Shown one piece after another: positions 55,045-64,000 of a stretch of 64,000 nt of DNA. The first letter of the stretch is position 1, and each line of letters opens with the position of its first letter. Both the position numbers and the translations under genes were made by a program. Source of the DNA: Novosphingobium decolorationis (GTDB taxonomy: Bacteria; Pseudomonadota; Alphaproteobacteria; Sphingomonadales; Sphingomonadaceae); assembly GCF_018417475.1 (NCBI RefSeq), contig NZ_CP054856.1:4433001-4497000 (forward strand), in the 5' to 3' direction. Below the pieces are notes generated by a model, which saw only the letters and a program-made list of their open reading frames with translations, was not told where the DNA came from and made no database searches.

Positions 55045-55053
55045 TTATCCCCA
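55045..55053 (+). promoter_or_regulatory. DnaA-box-like sequence upstream of dnaN
   Basis: TTATCCCCA differs by one base from the DnaA box TTATCCACA and lies 120 bases before the dnaN start. A weaker inverted copy, TGGGGATTA-like, lies near 55126-55134. Confidence 0.35.
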
Positions 55054-55173
55054 GATTCACCTTCTGCGGACCAGTTCCCGCTTGCCGCGTGGCTTGCGCG
55101 CGTTAGAGATATTTGTCCTGTTTTTGGGGATTATGAACATTCCCGGGCCGACCAAAGGGGACCTGAGGCTGTT

Positions 55174-56292
55174 ATGAAGGCCACCATCGAACGTTCCACG
55201 CTGCTGCGTTGCCTGAGCCACGTGCAGTCCGTTGTCGAACGCCGCAACACCATTCCCATCCTCTCGAACGTCCTGATCGAGGCATCGGGCACCTCGTCGC
55301 TGCGCATCATGGCGACCGACCTCGACCTCCAGGTGGTCGAGACGCTCAACGCCAACCACGTGGAGCAGCCCGGCGCGATCACGGTGTCCGCACACCTGCT
55401 GTTCGACATCGCCCGCAAGCTGCCCGACGGCAGCGAGGTGAGCCTGGCGGCGGCGGACAACCGCCTCGTCGTCAAGGCCGACCGCAGCCGCTTCCAGCTG
55501 CCCACGCTCCCGCGCGACGATTTTCCCATGATCGCGGAAGGCGAGCTGCCGACCAGCTTCGAGATCCCGGCCGCCACGCTGGCGCAGATGATCGACCGCA
55601 CGCGTTTTGCGATCTCGACCGAGGAAACGCGCTACTACCTGAACGGCATCTTCTTCCACGTCACCGAGGACGAGCTGAAGGCTGCGGCGACCGACGGCCA
55701 CCGTCTCGCCCGCTTCACCATCGCGCGTCCCGACGGGGCCGATGGCATGCCCGACGTGATCGTGCCGCGCAAATGCGTCGCCGAACTGCGCAAGCTCCTG
55801 GAGGAATCGCTCGATTCCAACGTGCTGATCGACATGTCGGCGAGCAAGGTGCGCTTCACGCTCGGCGGTGAGATCGGCGTCGTGCTGACCAGCAAGCTGA
55901 TCGACGGTACCTTCCCCGATTACACCCGCGTCATCCCGACCGGGAACGACAAGCTGCTGACGCTCGATCCGCGTGCCTTCTTCGAAGGCGTGGACCGCGT
56001 CGCGACGATCGCCACCGAAAAGACCCGCGCGGTCAAGATGGCGCTCGACACCGACCGCATCACGCTTTCGGTGACCTCGCCCGACAACGGCACCGCGGCC
56101 GAGGAAGTGCCCGCCGGCTATGGCGCGGACAGCTTCGAGATCGGCTTCAACGCCAACTACCTCAAGGACATCCTGGGCCAGATCGACGGCGATTCGGTGG
56201 AGCTGCACCTCGCCGATGCCGGGGCGCCCACGCTCATCCGACAGAACGACAAGAGCCCCGCGCTCTACGTCCTGATGCCCATGCGCGTCTGA
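55174..56292 (+). CDS. dnaN: DNA polymerase III beta subunit (sliding clamp)
   Basis: The ring-shaped processivity clamp. The three repeats of the fold are visible: MKATIERSTLLRCLSHVQSVVERRNTIPILSNVLIEA, then EIPAATLAQMIDRTRFAISTEETRYYLNGIFF, and the third ending NDKSPALYVLMPMRV. 372 residues. It is not next to dnaA here, which is common in alphaproteobacteria. A terminator follows. Confidence 0.97.
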   Translation: MKATIERSTLLRCLSHVQSVVERRNTIPILSNVLIEASGTSSLRIMATDLDLQVVETLNANHVEQPGAITVSAHLLFDIARKLPDGSEVSLAAADNRLVVKADRSRFQLPTLPRDDFPMIAEGELPTSFEIPAATLAQMIDRTRFAISTEETRYYLNGIFFHVTEDELKAAATDGHRLARFTIARPDGADGMPDVIVPRKCVAELRKLLEESLDSNVLIDMSASKVRFTLGGEIGVVLTSKLIDGTFPDYTRVIPTGNDKLLTLDPRAFFEGVDRVATIATEKTRAVKMALDTDRITLSVTSPDNGTAAEEVPAGYGADSFEIGFNANYLKDILGQIDGDSVELHLADAGAPTLIRQNDKSPALYVLMPMRV

Positions 56293-56322
56293 CCACAGAC
56301 AATCGTTCAGGAACGGCATTCG

Positions 56323-56356
56323 AGGGCCGGGAGGGCATTGTCCTCCCGGCCCTTTT
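56323..56356 (+). terminator. Terminator of dnaN
   Basis: A 12-bp stem (56323-56334 with 56342-56353), seven-base loop, T-run. Confidence 0.93.
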
Positions 56357-56500
56357 GCATGGGGGAGGGCGGCGGCTCGGGCGCGTTAACGCTTCGATCC
56401 GGCGCATCTTGGGGAATTTTCGTACGAATATGGCCTGCGAAATGGGCGCAGGTGGTTCACATTTAACCGTTTCGCAATTGCTTTGCGGCAAGACCATCCC

Positions 56501-59284
56501 ATGAGCAGAATGGGACCCGGTCGCCGGAGCGCTGCGCCTCGTGCGCGTGCCACGCAATCGGAAACGCGACGGCAAACGATTGAAGGCGCTGGAAAAGGCT
56601 CGGGCGACACTGCCGCCCGCAGCGATTCCGGCGCCCGCCGACGCACGCCTGCGATGCCCGGGAAGGTGGCGGCTGCGCGCGCGAAACCCGGCGATTTCGC
56701 GGTGGCCGCCGAAGGCATGGCTGCGACCAGCGATCCGCTCCTCTATCTGCTTCCGGCCAACTGGATCCTGATCGTCATTTGCATGGGCTCGATCCTGATG
56801 ACGATGGGGCTGCTTTCGCACAGCTTCCCGAGCCCGCTCTCCGCCGGTCTTCTGACCATCAGCTTTGCGATCTGCCTGGCCGGCACGCGCCTGTTCCGGC
56901 TGGAGCAGAACATCGGCCGCACCGGCTGGAAGCGCTATCTCCTGCTGATCTTCGCGATCGGAGTGCCCATGGCGCTGTTCGGCCATGTCGGTGCGCGCTG
57001 GACCGAGCGCGTGCCCGAACTGGGCTGGGAGACGACCGCCAGCTGCTTCGTCATCCTCATCCTCATGGCCACTGTTCTGCTCGAAGGACGGCTGACCTCG
57101 ATCATCGTGGCCACTGTTGCGTTGTGGGGCGGGGCCTGGACCATTTCGGGCTCGGTGCCCTCGTTCATGCTTCTCCTGGGCGGAACCGCGATCGGCCTCT
57201 ACCTCGCGGTGAAGCGCAGTGAACATGTGCGCGCCGAGATCGAGGCGCGCTCCGAGCGCGAGCGCGAGCAGCGCCGCGCCGAGGAACTGCTCAACGAATA
57301 CGAGGAGACCGGGCAGGGCTGGTTCTGGGAGACCGACCGGCGCGGCCAGCTCACGTATGTCTCGGCGCATATCTGCGCGCTCCTGAAGACGACGCCCGAA
57401 GATCTTGTCGGGCGTCCGCTTTCGGCGCTGTTCCTGCTTCGGGGCCACGAGAACGAGCGCACGCTCGTCTTCCATCTCTCGACCCGCTCCTCGTTCAAGG
57501 ACCTCTCGGTCCGTGCGGCGACGACAGGTGCCCCCGGGGACGAGCGCTGGTGGTCGATCTCGGGGCGCCCGGTGCTTGACCAGTTCGACAATTTCATGGG
57601 CTTTCGCGGCTCGGGCACCGACCTCACCGAGACCCGCCGCTCGCAGCAGCATGTCACCCAGCTTGCGCGTTTCGATTCGCTGACCGAGCTTGCCAACCGT
57701 TTCCAGATGTCCGAGTGGCTGGAGAAGATCCTCGCCGCGCCCCGGCTCGACAGCCGCGCCTGCACCGTGTTCCTGCTTGACCTCGACCGCTTCAAGCAGG
57801 TCAACGACACGATGGGCCATCCGGCGGGCGATGCGCTGCTGCGCCAGGTGGCCGACCGGTTGCGCGCGACCGTGGGCAAGCATGGCCGCGTGGGGCGTCT
57901 GGGGGGCGACGAGTTCGAGGTGATCCTGCCCGGCCATCACGTCACCGAGGGGCTTGCCAACCTGGCCCGCCGGATCATCGAGAACCTCTCGCAGCCCTAT
58001 TCGATCGAGGGCGCGCGCGTGGTCATCGGTGCCTCGGTGGGGATTGCCTCGTGCCCGCAGAACGGTACGAGCTCCGAAGAGATCATCCGCAACGCCGACC
58101 TTGCGCTCTACGCGGCCAAGGGCGGCGGGCGCGGGCGTCACCACTTCTACGACGACGACCTCCACTCCGACGCCAAGGAGCGTCAGCAGATGGAGGAGGA
58201 CCTGCGCGATGCCATCACCCATGGCGCGCTGGAATTGCACTACCAGCCCCAGGTTCGCACCACGACCGAGACAATCACCGGCTTCGAGGCGCTGCTGCGC
58301 TGGAAGCACCCGGTCCACGGCTATATCTCTCCGGCCAAGTTCGTGCCGATCGCCGAGGATACCGGGCTCGTGGCGCCGATCGGCGAGTGGGCGCTGCGCA
58401 CCGCCTGCCGCGACCTCGCCCGCTGGCCCGAGAGCGTGCGCGTGGCGGTCAACGTCTCGCCGCTGCAATTTGCCAACCCGGCTCTGCCGGCAATCGTGAC
58501 GAGTGCGATTGCCGAAGCGGGCATCGCGCCGGGCCGCCTTGAACTGGAGATCACCGAAAGCGTGTTCCTGGGCGAGGACAAGTCGACCGAGACGATGTTC
58601 AGCGCCTTGAAGGGCGTGGGCGTGCGCCTGGCGCTTGACGATTTCGGGACCGGCTATTCCTCGCTCGGCTATCTGAAGAAGGCGCCCTTCGACAAGATCA
58701 AGATCGACCAGAGCTTCGTGCGCGGCGCAACGATCAAGGGCAGCCGCAACGGCGCGATCATCTCGTCCATTGTCAGCCTGGCCGAGGCGCTGGGCATGGA
58801 GACGACGGCGGAAGGGGTGGAGACCCTCGACGAGCTGGATCTCGTGCGCATGCTGGGCTGCAGCCACGTGCAGGGCTATATCTATGAGAAGCCGCTGACC
58901 GTTGCCAACGCCAATGCCCGCCTGGCCCGCGGCCTGGAGGCGGTCGCACAGGGGCCTCGCTCCAGCCGCGCCCCGCGCCAGACCATGCTGCGCAAGGTCG
59001 TGCTCGAACATGGTGACCATGCTTACAACGGCACCATCCGCAACATCTCGCAGACAGGCGCCATGATCGAGGGCCTGTGGAACGTGCCGGTGGGCACGAA
59101 GTTTACCGTGCATCTGGCTCGGGACTACCTGCTCGGCGCCCATGCGCGCTGGAGCCGCGAGGACCGCATGGGCGTGGAATTCGTGGTTCCGCTCGCGCTT
59201 GATGCCAACGGCGCGGTGCTGTTTACGCCCCCGAAGGGCGGATCGGATGAAAATCCTGCACGCTCGCTGCGCAAGGCAGGCTGA
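56501..59284 (+). CDS. GGDEF-EAL-PilZ membrane protein (c-di-GMP turnover and binding)
   Basis: 927 residues. After a basic, disordered N-terminus (about 70 residues) come five or six transmembrane helices (to about residue 245), a coiled coil ([26 protein letters not shown]), a PAS domain ([26 protein letters not shown]), a cyclase domain with GGDEF at residues 468-472, a phosphodiesterase domain with EAL at 596-598 and [10 protein letters not shown], and a C-terminal PilZ-like domain ([36 protein letters not shown]). Thus both enzymes look intact and a c-di-GMP receptor is fused. The PilZ RxxxR motif is not clear. The TTG at 56483 is an alternative start. Confidence 0.9.
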   Translation: MSRMGPGRRSAAPRARATQSETRRQTIEGAGKGSGDTAARSDSGARRRTPAMPGKVAAARAKPGDFAVAAEGMAATSDPLLYLLPANWILIVICMGSILMTMGLLSHSFPSPLSAGLLTISFAICLAGTRLFRLEQNIGRTGWKRYLLLIFAIGVPMALFGHVGARWTERVPELGWETTASCFVILILMATVLLEGRLTSIIVATVALWGGAWTISGSVPSFMLLLGGTAIGLYLAVKRSEHVRAEIEARSEREREQRRAEELLNEYEETGQGWFWETDRRGQLTYVSAHICALLKTTPEDLVGRPLSALFLLRGHENERTLVFHLSTRSSFKDLSVRAATTGAPGDERWWSISGRPVLDQFDNFMGFRGSGTDLTETRRSQQHVTQLARFDSLTELANRFQMSEWLEKILAAPRLDSRACTVFLLDLDRFKQVNDTMGHPAGDALLRQVADRLRATVGKHGRVGRLGGDEFEVILPGHHVTEGLANLARRIIENLSQPYSIEGARVVIGASVGIASCPQNGTSSEEIIRNADLALYAAKGGGRGRHHFYDDDLHSDAKERQQMEEDLRDAITHGALELHYQPQVRTTTETITGFEALLRWKHPVHGYISPAKFVPIAEDTGLVAPIGEWALRTACRDLARWPESVRVAVNVSPLQFANPALPAIVTSAIAEAGIAPGRLELEITESVFLGEDKSTETMFSALKGVGVRLALDDFGTGYSSLGYLKKAPFDKIKIDQSFVRGATIKGSRNGAIISSIVSLAEALGMETTAEGVETLDELDLVRMLGCSHVQGYIYEKPLTVANANARLARGLEAVAQGPRSSRAPRQTMLRKVVLEHGDHAYNGTIRNISQTGAMIEGLWNVPVGTKFTVHLARDYLLGAHARWSREDRMGVEFVVPLALDANGAVLFTPPKGGSDENPARSLRKAG

Positions 59285-59316
59285 CAGCGCGTCAAACCGC
59301 TGCTAACGGCGATTCC

Positions 59317-61134
59317 ATGACAGACCTTTCCCTGATCCGAAATTTCTCGATCATTGCCCACATCGACCATGGCAAGTCGACGCTGGCCGACCGCCTGATC
59401 CAGTACACCGGTGGCCTCACCGAGCGTGAGATGTCCGCCCAGGTCCTGGACAACATGGACATCGAGAAGGAACGCGGGATCACGATCAAGGCGCAGACCG
59501 TGCGCCTGGCCTACACCGCCAAGGACGGCAAGACCTATGAGCTGAACCTCATGGACACGCCGGGCCACGTCGACTTTGCCTACGAGGTCAGCCGCAGCCT
59601 CGCCGCCTGTGAGGGCGCGCTGCTGGTCGTGGACGCGGCGCAGGGCGTGGAAGCCCAGACACTGGCCAACGTCTACCAGTCGATCGAGCACGACCACGAG
59701 ATCGTGCCCGTCATCAACAAGGTCGACCTGCCCGCCGCCGAGCCCGAGAAGGTGCGCGCCGAGATCGAGGACATCATCGGCATCGATGCCTCCGAGGCGG
59801 TGCTCGCCAGTGCCAAGTCGGGCATCGGCATCGAGGAGACGCTCGAAGCCATCGTCACCAAGATCCCCGCGCCCACGGGCGAGCGCGATGCGCCCCTCAA
59901 GGCGATGCTGGTCGATTCCTGGTACGATCCGTACCTGGGCGTCGTCATCCTCGTGCGCGTGATGGACGGGGTCATCAAGAAGGGCCTGAGCGTCAAGTTC
60001 ATGCAGGGCGGGACCGAGCACCTGATCGACCGCGTGGGCTGCATGACGCCCAAGCGCGTCGATCTGCCCGAACTCGGCCCCGGCGAGATCGGCTTCATCA
60101 CCGCGCAGATCAAGGAAGTCGAACAGGCCAAGGTCGGTGACACCATCACCACCGTGAAGAACGGTTCGACCACCCCGCTGCCGGGCTACAAGGAAGTCCA
60201 GCCGGTGGTCTTCTGCGGCCTCTTCCCGGTCGATGCGGCCGACTTTGAAAAGCTGCGCGATTCGATCGGCAAGCTGCGCCTCAACGACGCGTCCTTCTCC
60301 TACGAGATGGAAACCAGCGCGGCGCTCGGCTTCGGTTTCCGCTGCGGCTTCCTGGGGCTCCTGCACCTCGAGATCATCCAGGAGCGCCTGAGCCGCGAAT
60401 ACGACCTCGACCTCATCACCACCGCGCCCTCGGTGGTCTACCGCATCCAGCTCTCGCACTCGAAGAACGAGGATGCCAAGACCATCGAGCTGCACAACCC
60501 GGCCGACTATCCCGACCCCAACCGGATCGAGACGATCGAGGAGCCGTGGATCAAGGCGACGATCTATACCCCCGACGAATACCTCGGCGCGATCCTCAAG
60601 CTGTGCCAGGACCGCCGTGGTATCCAGACCGACCTGACCTACGTCGGCGGCCGCGCGCAGGTGTCCTACGAGCTGCCGCTCAACGAAGTCGTGTTCGACT
60701 TCTACGACCGCCTGAAGTCGATCAGCCGCGGCTATGCCAGCTTCGATTACGAGCAGATCGGCCTTCGCGAGGGCGATCTCGTCAAGATGAACATCCTCGT
60801 CAATGCCGAGCCCGTCGATGCGCTTTCGCTCATCGTCCACCGCTCGGTCGCCGAGGAGCGCGGGCGCGGCATGTGCGAGCGCCTGAAGGACCTCATCCCC
60901 CGCCACCTCTTCAAGATCCCGGTCCAGGCCGCGATCGGCGGCAAGGTCATCGCGCGCGAGACCATCGCCGCGATGCGCAAGGACGTGACCGCCAAGTGCT
61001 ATGGCGGTGACATCAGCCGCAAGAAGAAGCTTCTGGAAAAGCAGAAGAAGGGCAAGGCCCGCATGCGCGAGTACGGCAACGTCTCGATCCCGCAGGAAGC
61101 TTTCATCGCCGCGCTGCGCATGGGCGAGGAATAA
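59317..61134 (+). CDS. lepA: Elongation factor 4 (LepA GTPase)
   Basis: A ribosomal back-translocation or quality GTPase. G1 is [12 protein letters not shown]3 MDTPGHVDF and G4 INKVDLP, and the LepA-specific C-terminal domain follows (RQ-free [42 protein letters not shown]). 605 residues, full length. It starts 32 bases after the GGDEF-EAL-PilZ gene; no promoter is clear between them. Confidence 0.97.
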   Translation: MTDLSLIRNFSIIAHIDHGKSTLADRLIQYTGGLTEREMSAQVLDNMDIEKERGITIKAQTVRLAYTAKDGKTYELNLMDTPGHVDFAYEVSRSLAACEGALLVVDAAQGVEAQTLANVYQSIEHDHEIVPVINKVDLPAAEPEKVRAEIEDIIGIDASEAVLASAKSGIGIEETLEAIVTKIPAPTGERDAPLKAMLVDSWYDPYLGVVILVRVMDGVIKKGLSVKFMQGGTEHLIDRVGCMTPKRVDLPELGPGEIGFITAQIKEVEQAKVGDTITTVKNGSTTPLPGYKEVQPVVFCGLFPVDAADFEKLRDSIGKLRLNDASFSYEMETSAALGFGFRCGFLGLLHLEIIQERLSREYDLDLITTAPSVVYRIQLSHSKNEDAKTIELHNPADYPDPNRIETIEEPWIKATIYTPDEYLGAILKLCQDRRGIQTDLTYVGGRAQVSYELPLNEVVFDFYDRLKSISRGYASFDYEQIGLREGDLVKMNILVNAEPVDALSLIVHRSVAEERGRGMCERLKDLIPRHLFKIPVQAAIGGKVIARETIAAMRKDVTAKCYGGDISRKKKLLEKQKKGKARMREYGNVSIPQEAFIAALRMGEE

Positions 61135-61200
61135 GACCCGGCCCGGCGGCCCGGCTTCGGCGCAAGCCGACGCGGGGCGTGCCGGACCACGGATTGGTTC

Positions 61201-61242
61201 GACGAAGGGCCCGTCTCCAGACAAGGAGGCGGGCCCTTCGTC
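61201..61242 (+). terminator. Terminator of lepA
   Basis: A 13-bp outer stem (61201-61213 with 61230-61242) and an inner CTCC/GGAG pairing; no long T-run. Confidence 0.85.
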
Positions 61243-61639
61243 GTGACGGGGACCAAGGCCGTTCTGCGTGGAACGGGCGGGCTGTCCGCAGGAGCCCCTA
61301 TGTTGCTGAAGTGCAACCGCGAAGTTACGGTTCACGAGTTCGCACTACTCGTCTCGACCCACAGAAAGTTTCACTTCGTCGTTTCTGCAATCGAAATTTG
61401 GGTCTGGACAAGTGGCCGACAAGTGTTTCATCTAAGTCCAGGCGCGCCCCTGTGAGCTGGCTTTTGTTGCATGGATTTCCTGAATTTAACTTGGAATTCA
61501 TCACGGTGCAGAAGTTTAATGACCGAAACAATCGTTCTGGTTGGCGGCGGTCGGAGGGGGGCTCTGGGGTACGCTGCTCTTCTGGAGAGAGAGGGGGGTT
61601 GTGCTTCTTACACAAGCCAGGTGAGCGAGGCTGTATTGG
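61243..61639. other. 397-base AT-richer gap before the LuxR-type gene
   Basis: Base composition falls compared with the neighbours. A 64-codon frame (61471-61665) starting MDFLNL overlaps the next gene; its inner part (TIVLVGGGRRGALGYAALL) looks protein-like, but I cannot support it. Most likely this is the promoter and leader of the LuxR-type gene. Confidence 0.4.
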
Positions 61640-62371
61640 GTGGGCGAGATCGTGTCGGCATGTGAAAGTGCTTTCCAACTGAATGATGTCTTTGAGAACC
61701 TGACCGACAAACAGCACGAAGTGCTGGCGCTGGTGGGGGAAAACTTCACGAGCAAGGAGATTGCCTATGAACTCGGCATCTCCGTCAGTGCGGTAAACCA
61801 GCGAATTGAAACCGTCCGTGCCCGCGCGGGATCGCTGTCGCGCCTTGAACTGGCGCGCGCCTACCGCGAATACCGCCACGAGCAGGATGAAGAGCAAGCC
61901 CAGGGCCGGGGAGAGGCCGGGGAGAGCCGCCCGACGGTGGCCGCCGCTGCGCAAGAGCAAGAGCAAGACCAAGACCAGGACCAAGTCCCCGCGCGGCCGG
62001 GGGCAGATACGGCCGAGCTTGTGGCTAAGCCGGATGAGGCGTGCATGGACGCCGACGCCTGCCGCGATTGCGAACGTTGGCCGGGCCGTGACCTTGGCGC
62101 CGGGCACGAGGCGGGGCAACTTCAGACCATCAGGGTGCAGCTGCCCTCGGCGCAGGCCGAACGTGTGGCTGTCGGCCTTCACGGGGGCCGCGCCGCCAAT
62201 GTGGTTTCGTGGGCGGGACGAGGGCGGACGCCAGGGCCTGTGCCGGCCCTGCTCGATGGTGAGAATGCGCGCCTTGGGCGCCTGGCCGCGATCGTGGTGA
62301 TCGCCTTTGGCTTGCTGCTGGTCTCGGGCGCGGGCCTGGGCGTGCTGCATTCGCTGGCCGAGCTGTTCTGA
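61640..62371 (+). CDS. Membrane-tethered LuxR/GerE-type regulator
   Basis: 243 residues. The N-terminal 70 residues are a GerE helix-turn-helix (ENLTDKQHEVLALVGENFTSKEIAYELGISVSAVNQRIETVRARAG). A long disordered linker follows with a Gln/Asp/Glu repeat (EQEQDQDQDQ, residues about 106-115), and a single transmembrane helix ends the protein (LAAIVVIAFGLLLVSGAGLGVLHSL). So the DNA-binding domain is held at the inner membrane; no sensor or receiver domain is seen. The GTG at 61640 is the first start after an in-frame stop; GTG 61652 is the other choice. The membrane protein gene follows after nine bases. Confidence 0.75.
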   Translation: MGEIVSACESAFQLNDVFENLTDKQHEVLALVGENFTSKEIAYELGISVSAVNQRIETVRARAGSLSRLELARAYREYRHEQDEEQAQGRGEAGESRPTVAAAAQEQEQDQDQDQVPARPGADTAELVAKPDEACMDADACRDCERWPGRDLGAGHEAGQLQTIRVQLPSAQAERVAVGLHGGRAANVVSWAGRGRTPGPVPALLDGENARLGRLAAIVVIAFGLLLVSGAGLGVLHSLAELF

Positions 62372-62380
62372 GCCCCAGAC

Positions 62381-62890
62381 ATGTTCGAGACACTCATGGA
62401 CCTGCGGGTCCAGTTGCAGACGGCGATGATCGTTATCCTGTTCCTGGCCGCGCTGCGCTGGGGGGCGGTGCCGGAGAAGCTGGTGGCCGGGCTGCTTGGG
62501 GCCATGATCGTGTTCCACGTCGGCTACCATTCGCTCGTGGGCGGCGCAGTCGTTGTGGGCGGGGTGGACCTGGGCCATGTCGTCATCGACCTGGCGCTGC
62601 TCGTCGCGCTGGGCGCAGTGGCGCTTTACGCGAACCGGGTCTACCCGCTCTGGCTCACCGCAGCCCAGCTGATCTCGGTTTTCTCCTACGCCTATCGGTA
62701 TCTCGATGGCGAAGGGGAGCTTGGGCGAGGGCCCTACGATGTCATGGCGACACTGCCCTTCTACCTGTGCGTGCTCTTTGCCTGGGTGGGCTTCGTGCGC
62801 CATGTCCTGCGCCAGCGGCGCCATGGCGATTATCCGTCCTGGAGTAGGGCCACGGCCGGCCGGCACAGCGGCGAGCCGGTCCGCAACTGA
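62381..62890 (+). CDS. Hypothetical membrane protein
   Basis: 169 residues with about five hydrophobic helices (MIVILFLAALRWGAV, LVAGLLGAMIVFHVGYHSLVGG, LALLVALGAVALYANRV, LTAAQLISVFSYAYRYL, MATLPFYLCVLFAWVGFVRHVL). Co-directional with the tethered LuxR-type regulator and nine bases from it, so co-transcribed and perhaps its partner. No family recognised. Confidence 0.72.
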   Translation: MFETLMDLRVQLQTAMIVILFLAALRWGAVPEKLVAGLLGAMIVFHVGYHSLVGGAVVVGGVDLGHVVIDLALLVALGAVALYANRVYPLWLTAAQLISVFSYAYRYLDGEGELGRGPYDVMATLPFYLCVLFAWVGFVRHVLRQRRHGDYPSWSRATAGRHSGEPVRN

Positions 62891-62951
62891 CCGCGCATGG
62901 CGACCATCCCGTCGGCGGGATGCGCGGGGTGCACGCAAATTCTCCAAATAG

Positions 62952-64000
<1,049 letters not shown>

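Noticed and set aside
56234..59143. A 969-codon open frame opposite the GGDEF-EAL-PilZ gene
   Set aside because: It is a shadow: the plus-strand protein has clear domains, and the antisense sequence has none.
59125..61335. A 736-codon open frame opposite lepA
   Set aside because: High-GC antisense shadow of a full-length LepA; no family sequence.
61471..61665. A 64-codon frame before the LuxR-type gene
   Set aside because: Part of it looks protein-like, but it overlaps the next gene, has no ribosome site and no family; support is too thin.
61920..62000. Short repeats in the LuxR-type gene taken as a possible repeat array
   Set aside because: They are codons of a Gln/Asp/Glu-rich linker inside the reading frame, not a CRISPR or an intergenic repeat.

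Overview
The window is about 64 kb of GC-rich chromosome from an alphaproteobacterium, most probably a sphingomonad (Novosphingobium-like). The evidence is the gene content: a free-standing NDUFS4/18-kDa-type complex I accessory subunit, an MmpS6/S18/L9 ribosomal block of alphaproteobacterial type, DnaX followed by YbaB, TonB-dependent receptors and a TonB-like energy transducer, an intracellular PHA depolymerase and a very small flagellin. The genus is inference. Nearly everything is ordinary core chromosome. There is no CRISPR array, no prophage, no tRNA and no rRNA. The only mobile DNA is one group II intron and one IS630-type element.

Layout. 1-4.7 kb: the end of secD, secF, a perfect terminator, then a class-C group II intron sitting exactly at the end of the terminator's T-run and carrying a frameshifted reverse transcriptase, then a DUF502 membrane protein. 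4.7-8.4 kb (minus strand): a glycosyltransferase, an XRE regulator and an ABC-F ATPase. 8.5-11.4 kb: a PepSY protein, an OmpR-type regulator, a histidine kinase and a small protein. 11.5-18.8 kb: chorismate mutase, polyprenyl synthase, a TonB-like protein, a GGDEF-EAL protein, HrpB and the NDUFS4-like protein. 18.8-26 kb: SRP RNA, dnaX, ybaB, lon and asd. 26-34.6 kb: AhpD-like protein, hydrolase, an M2 dipeptidase, AMP nucleosidase, the rpsF-rpsR-rplI operon, a DUF3617-like protein and a CsgG-like protein.

34.6-44.4 kb: a copper-type TonB-dependent receptor with a DUF2946 protein, PHA depolymerase, GST, a DUF2231 plus sorbosone-dehydrogenase-like operon, flagellin, DUF808 and a MarR-like regulator. 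44.5-48.5 kb: a globin-coupled chemoreceptor, the IS630 element, and a FIST-like protein with an overlapping small gene upstream. 48.8-54.9 kb: a monooxygenase-fold protein, a divergent mpl-like / LD-carboxypeptidase pair (murein recycling), then fabD, a methyltransferase, fabG and a lipoprotein. 55-64 kb: dnaN, a GGDEF-EAL-PilZ protein, lepA, a membrane-tethered LuxR-type protein, a membrane protein and the start of phosphoglucomutase.

No complete, clearly novel multi-gene system was found. The observations that deserve most attention are: two tandem QASMF motifs, resembling beta-clamp-binding peptides, in an N-terminal extension of DnaX; the decayed class-C intron behind the secF terminator; a perfect 22-bp AT-rich palindrome upstream of a CsgG-like gene; an array of TGACAC motifs upstream of rpsF; and a possible sensory unit (FIST-like protein plus globin chemoreceptor) split by the IS630 insertion. 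All starts were chosen by reading; where a start differs from the longest frame the reason is given.
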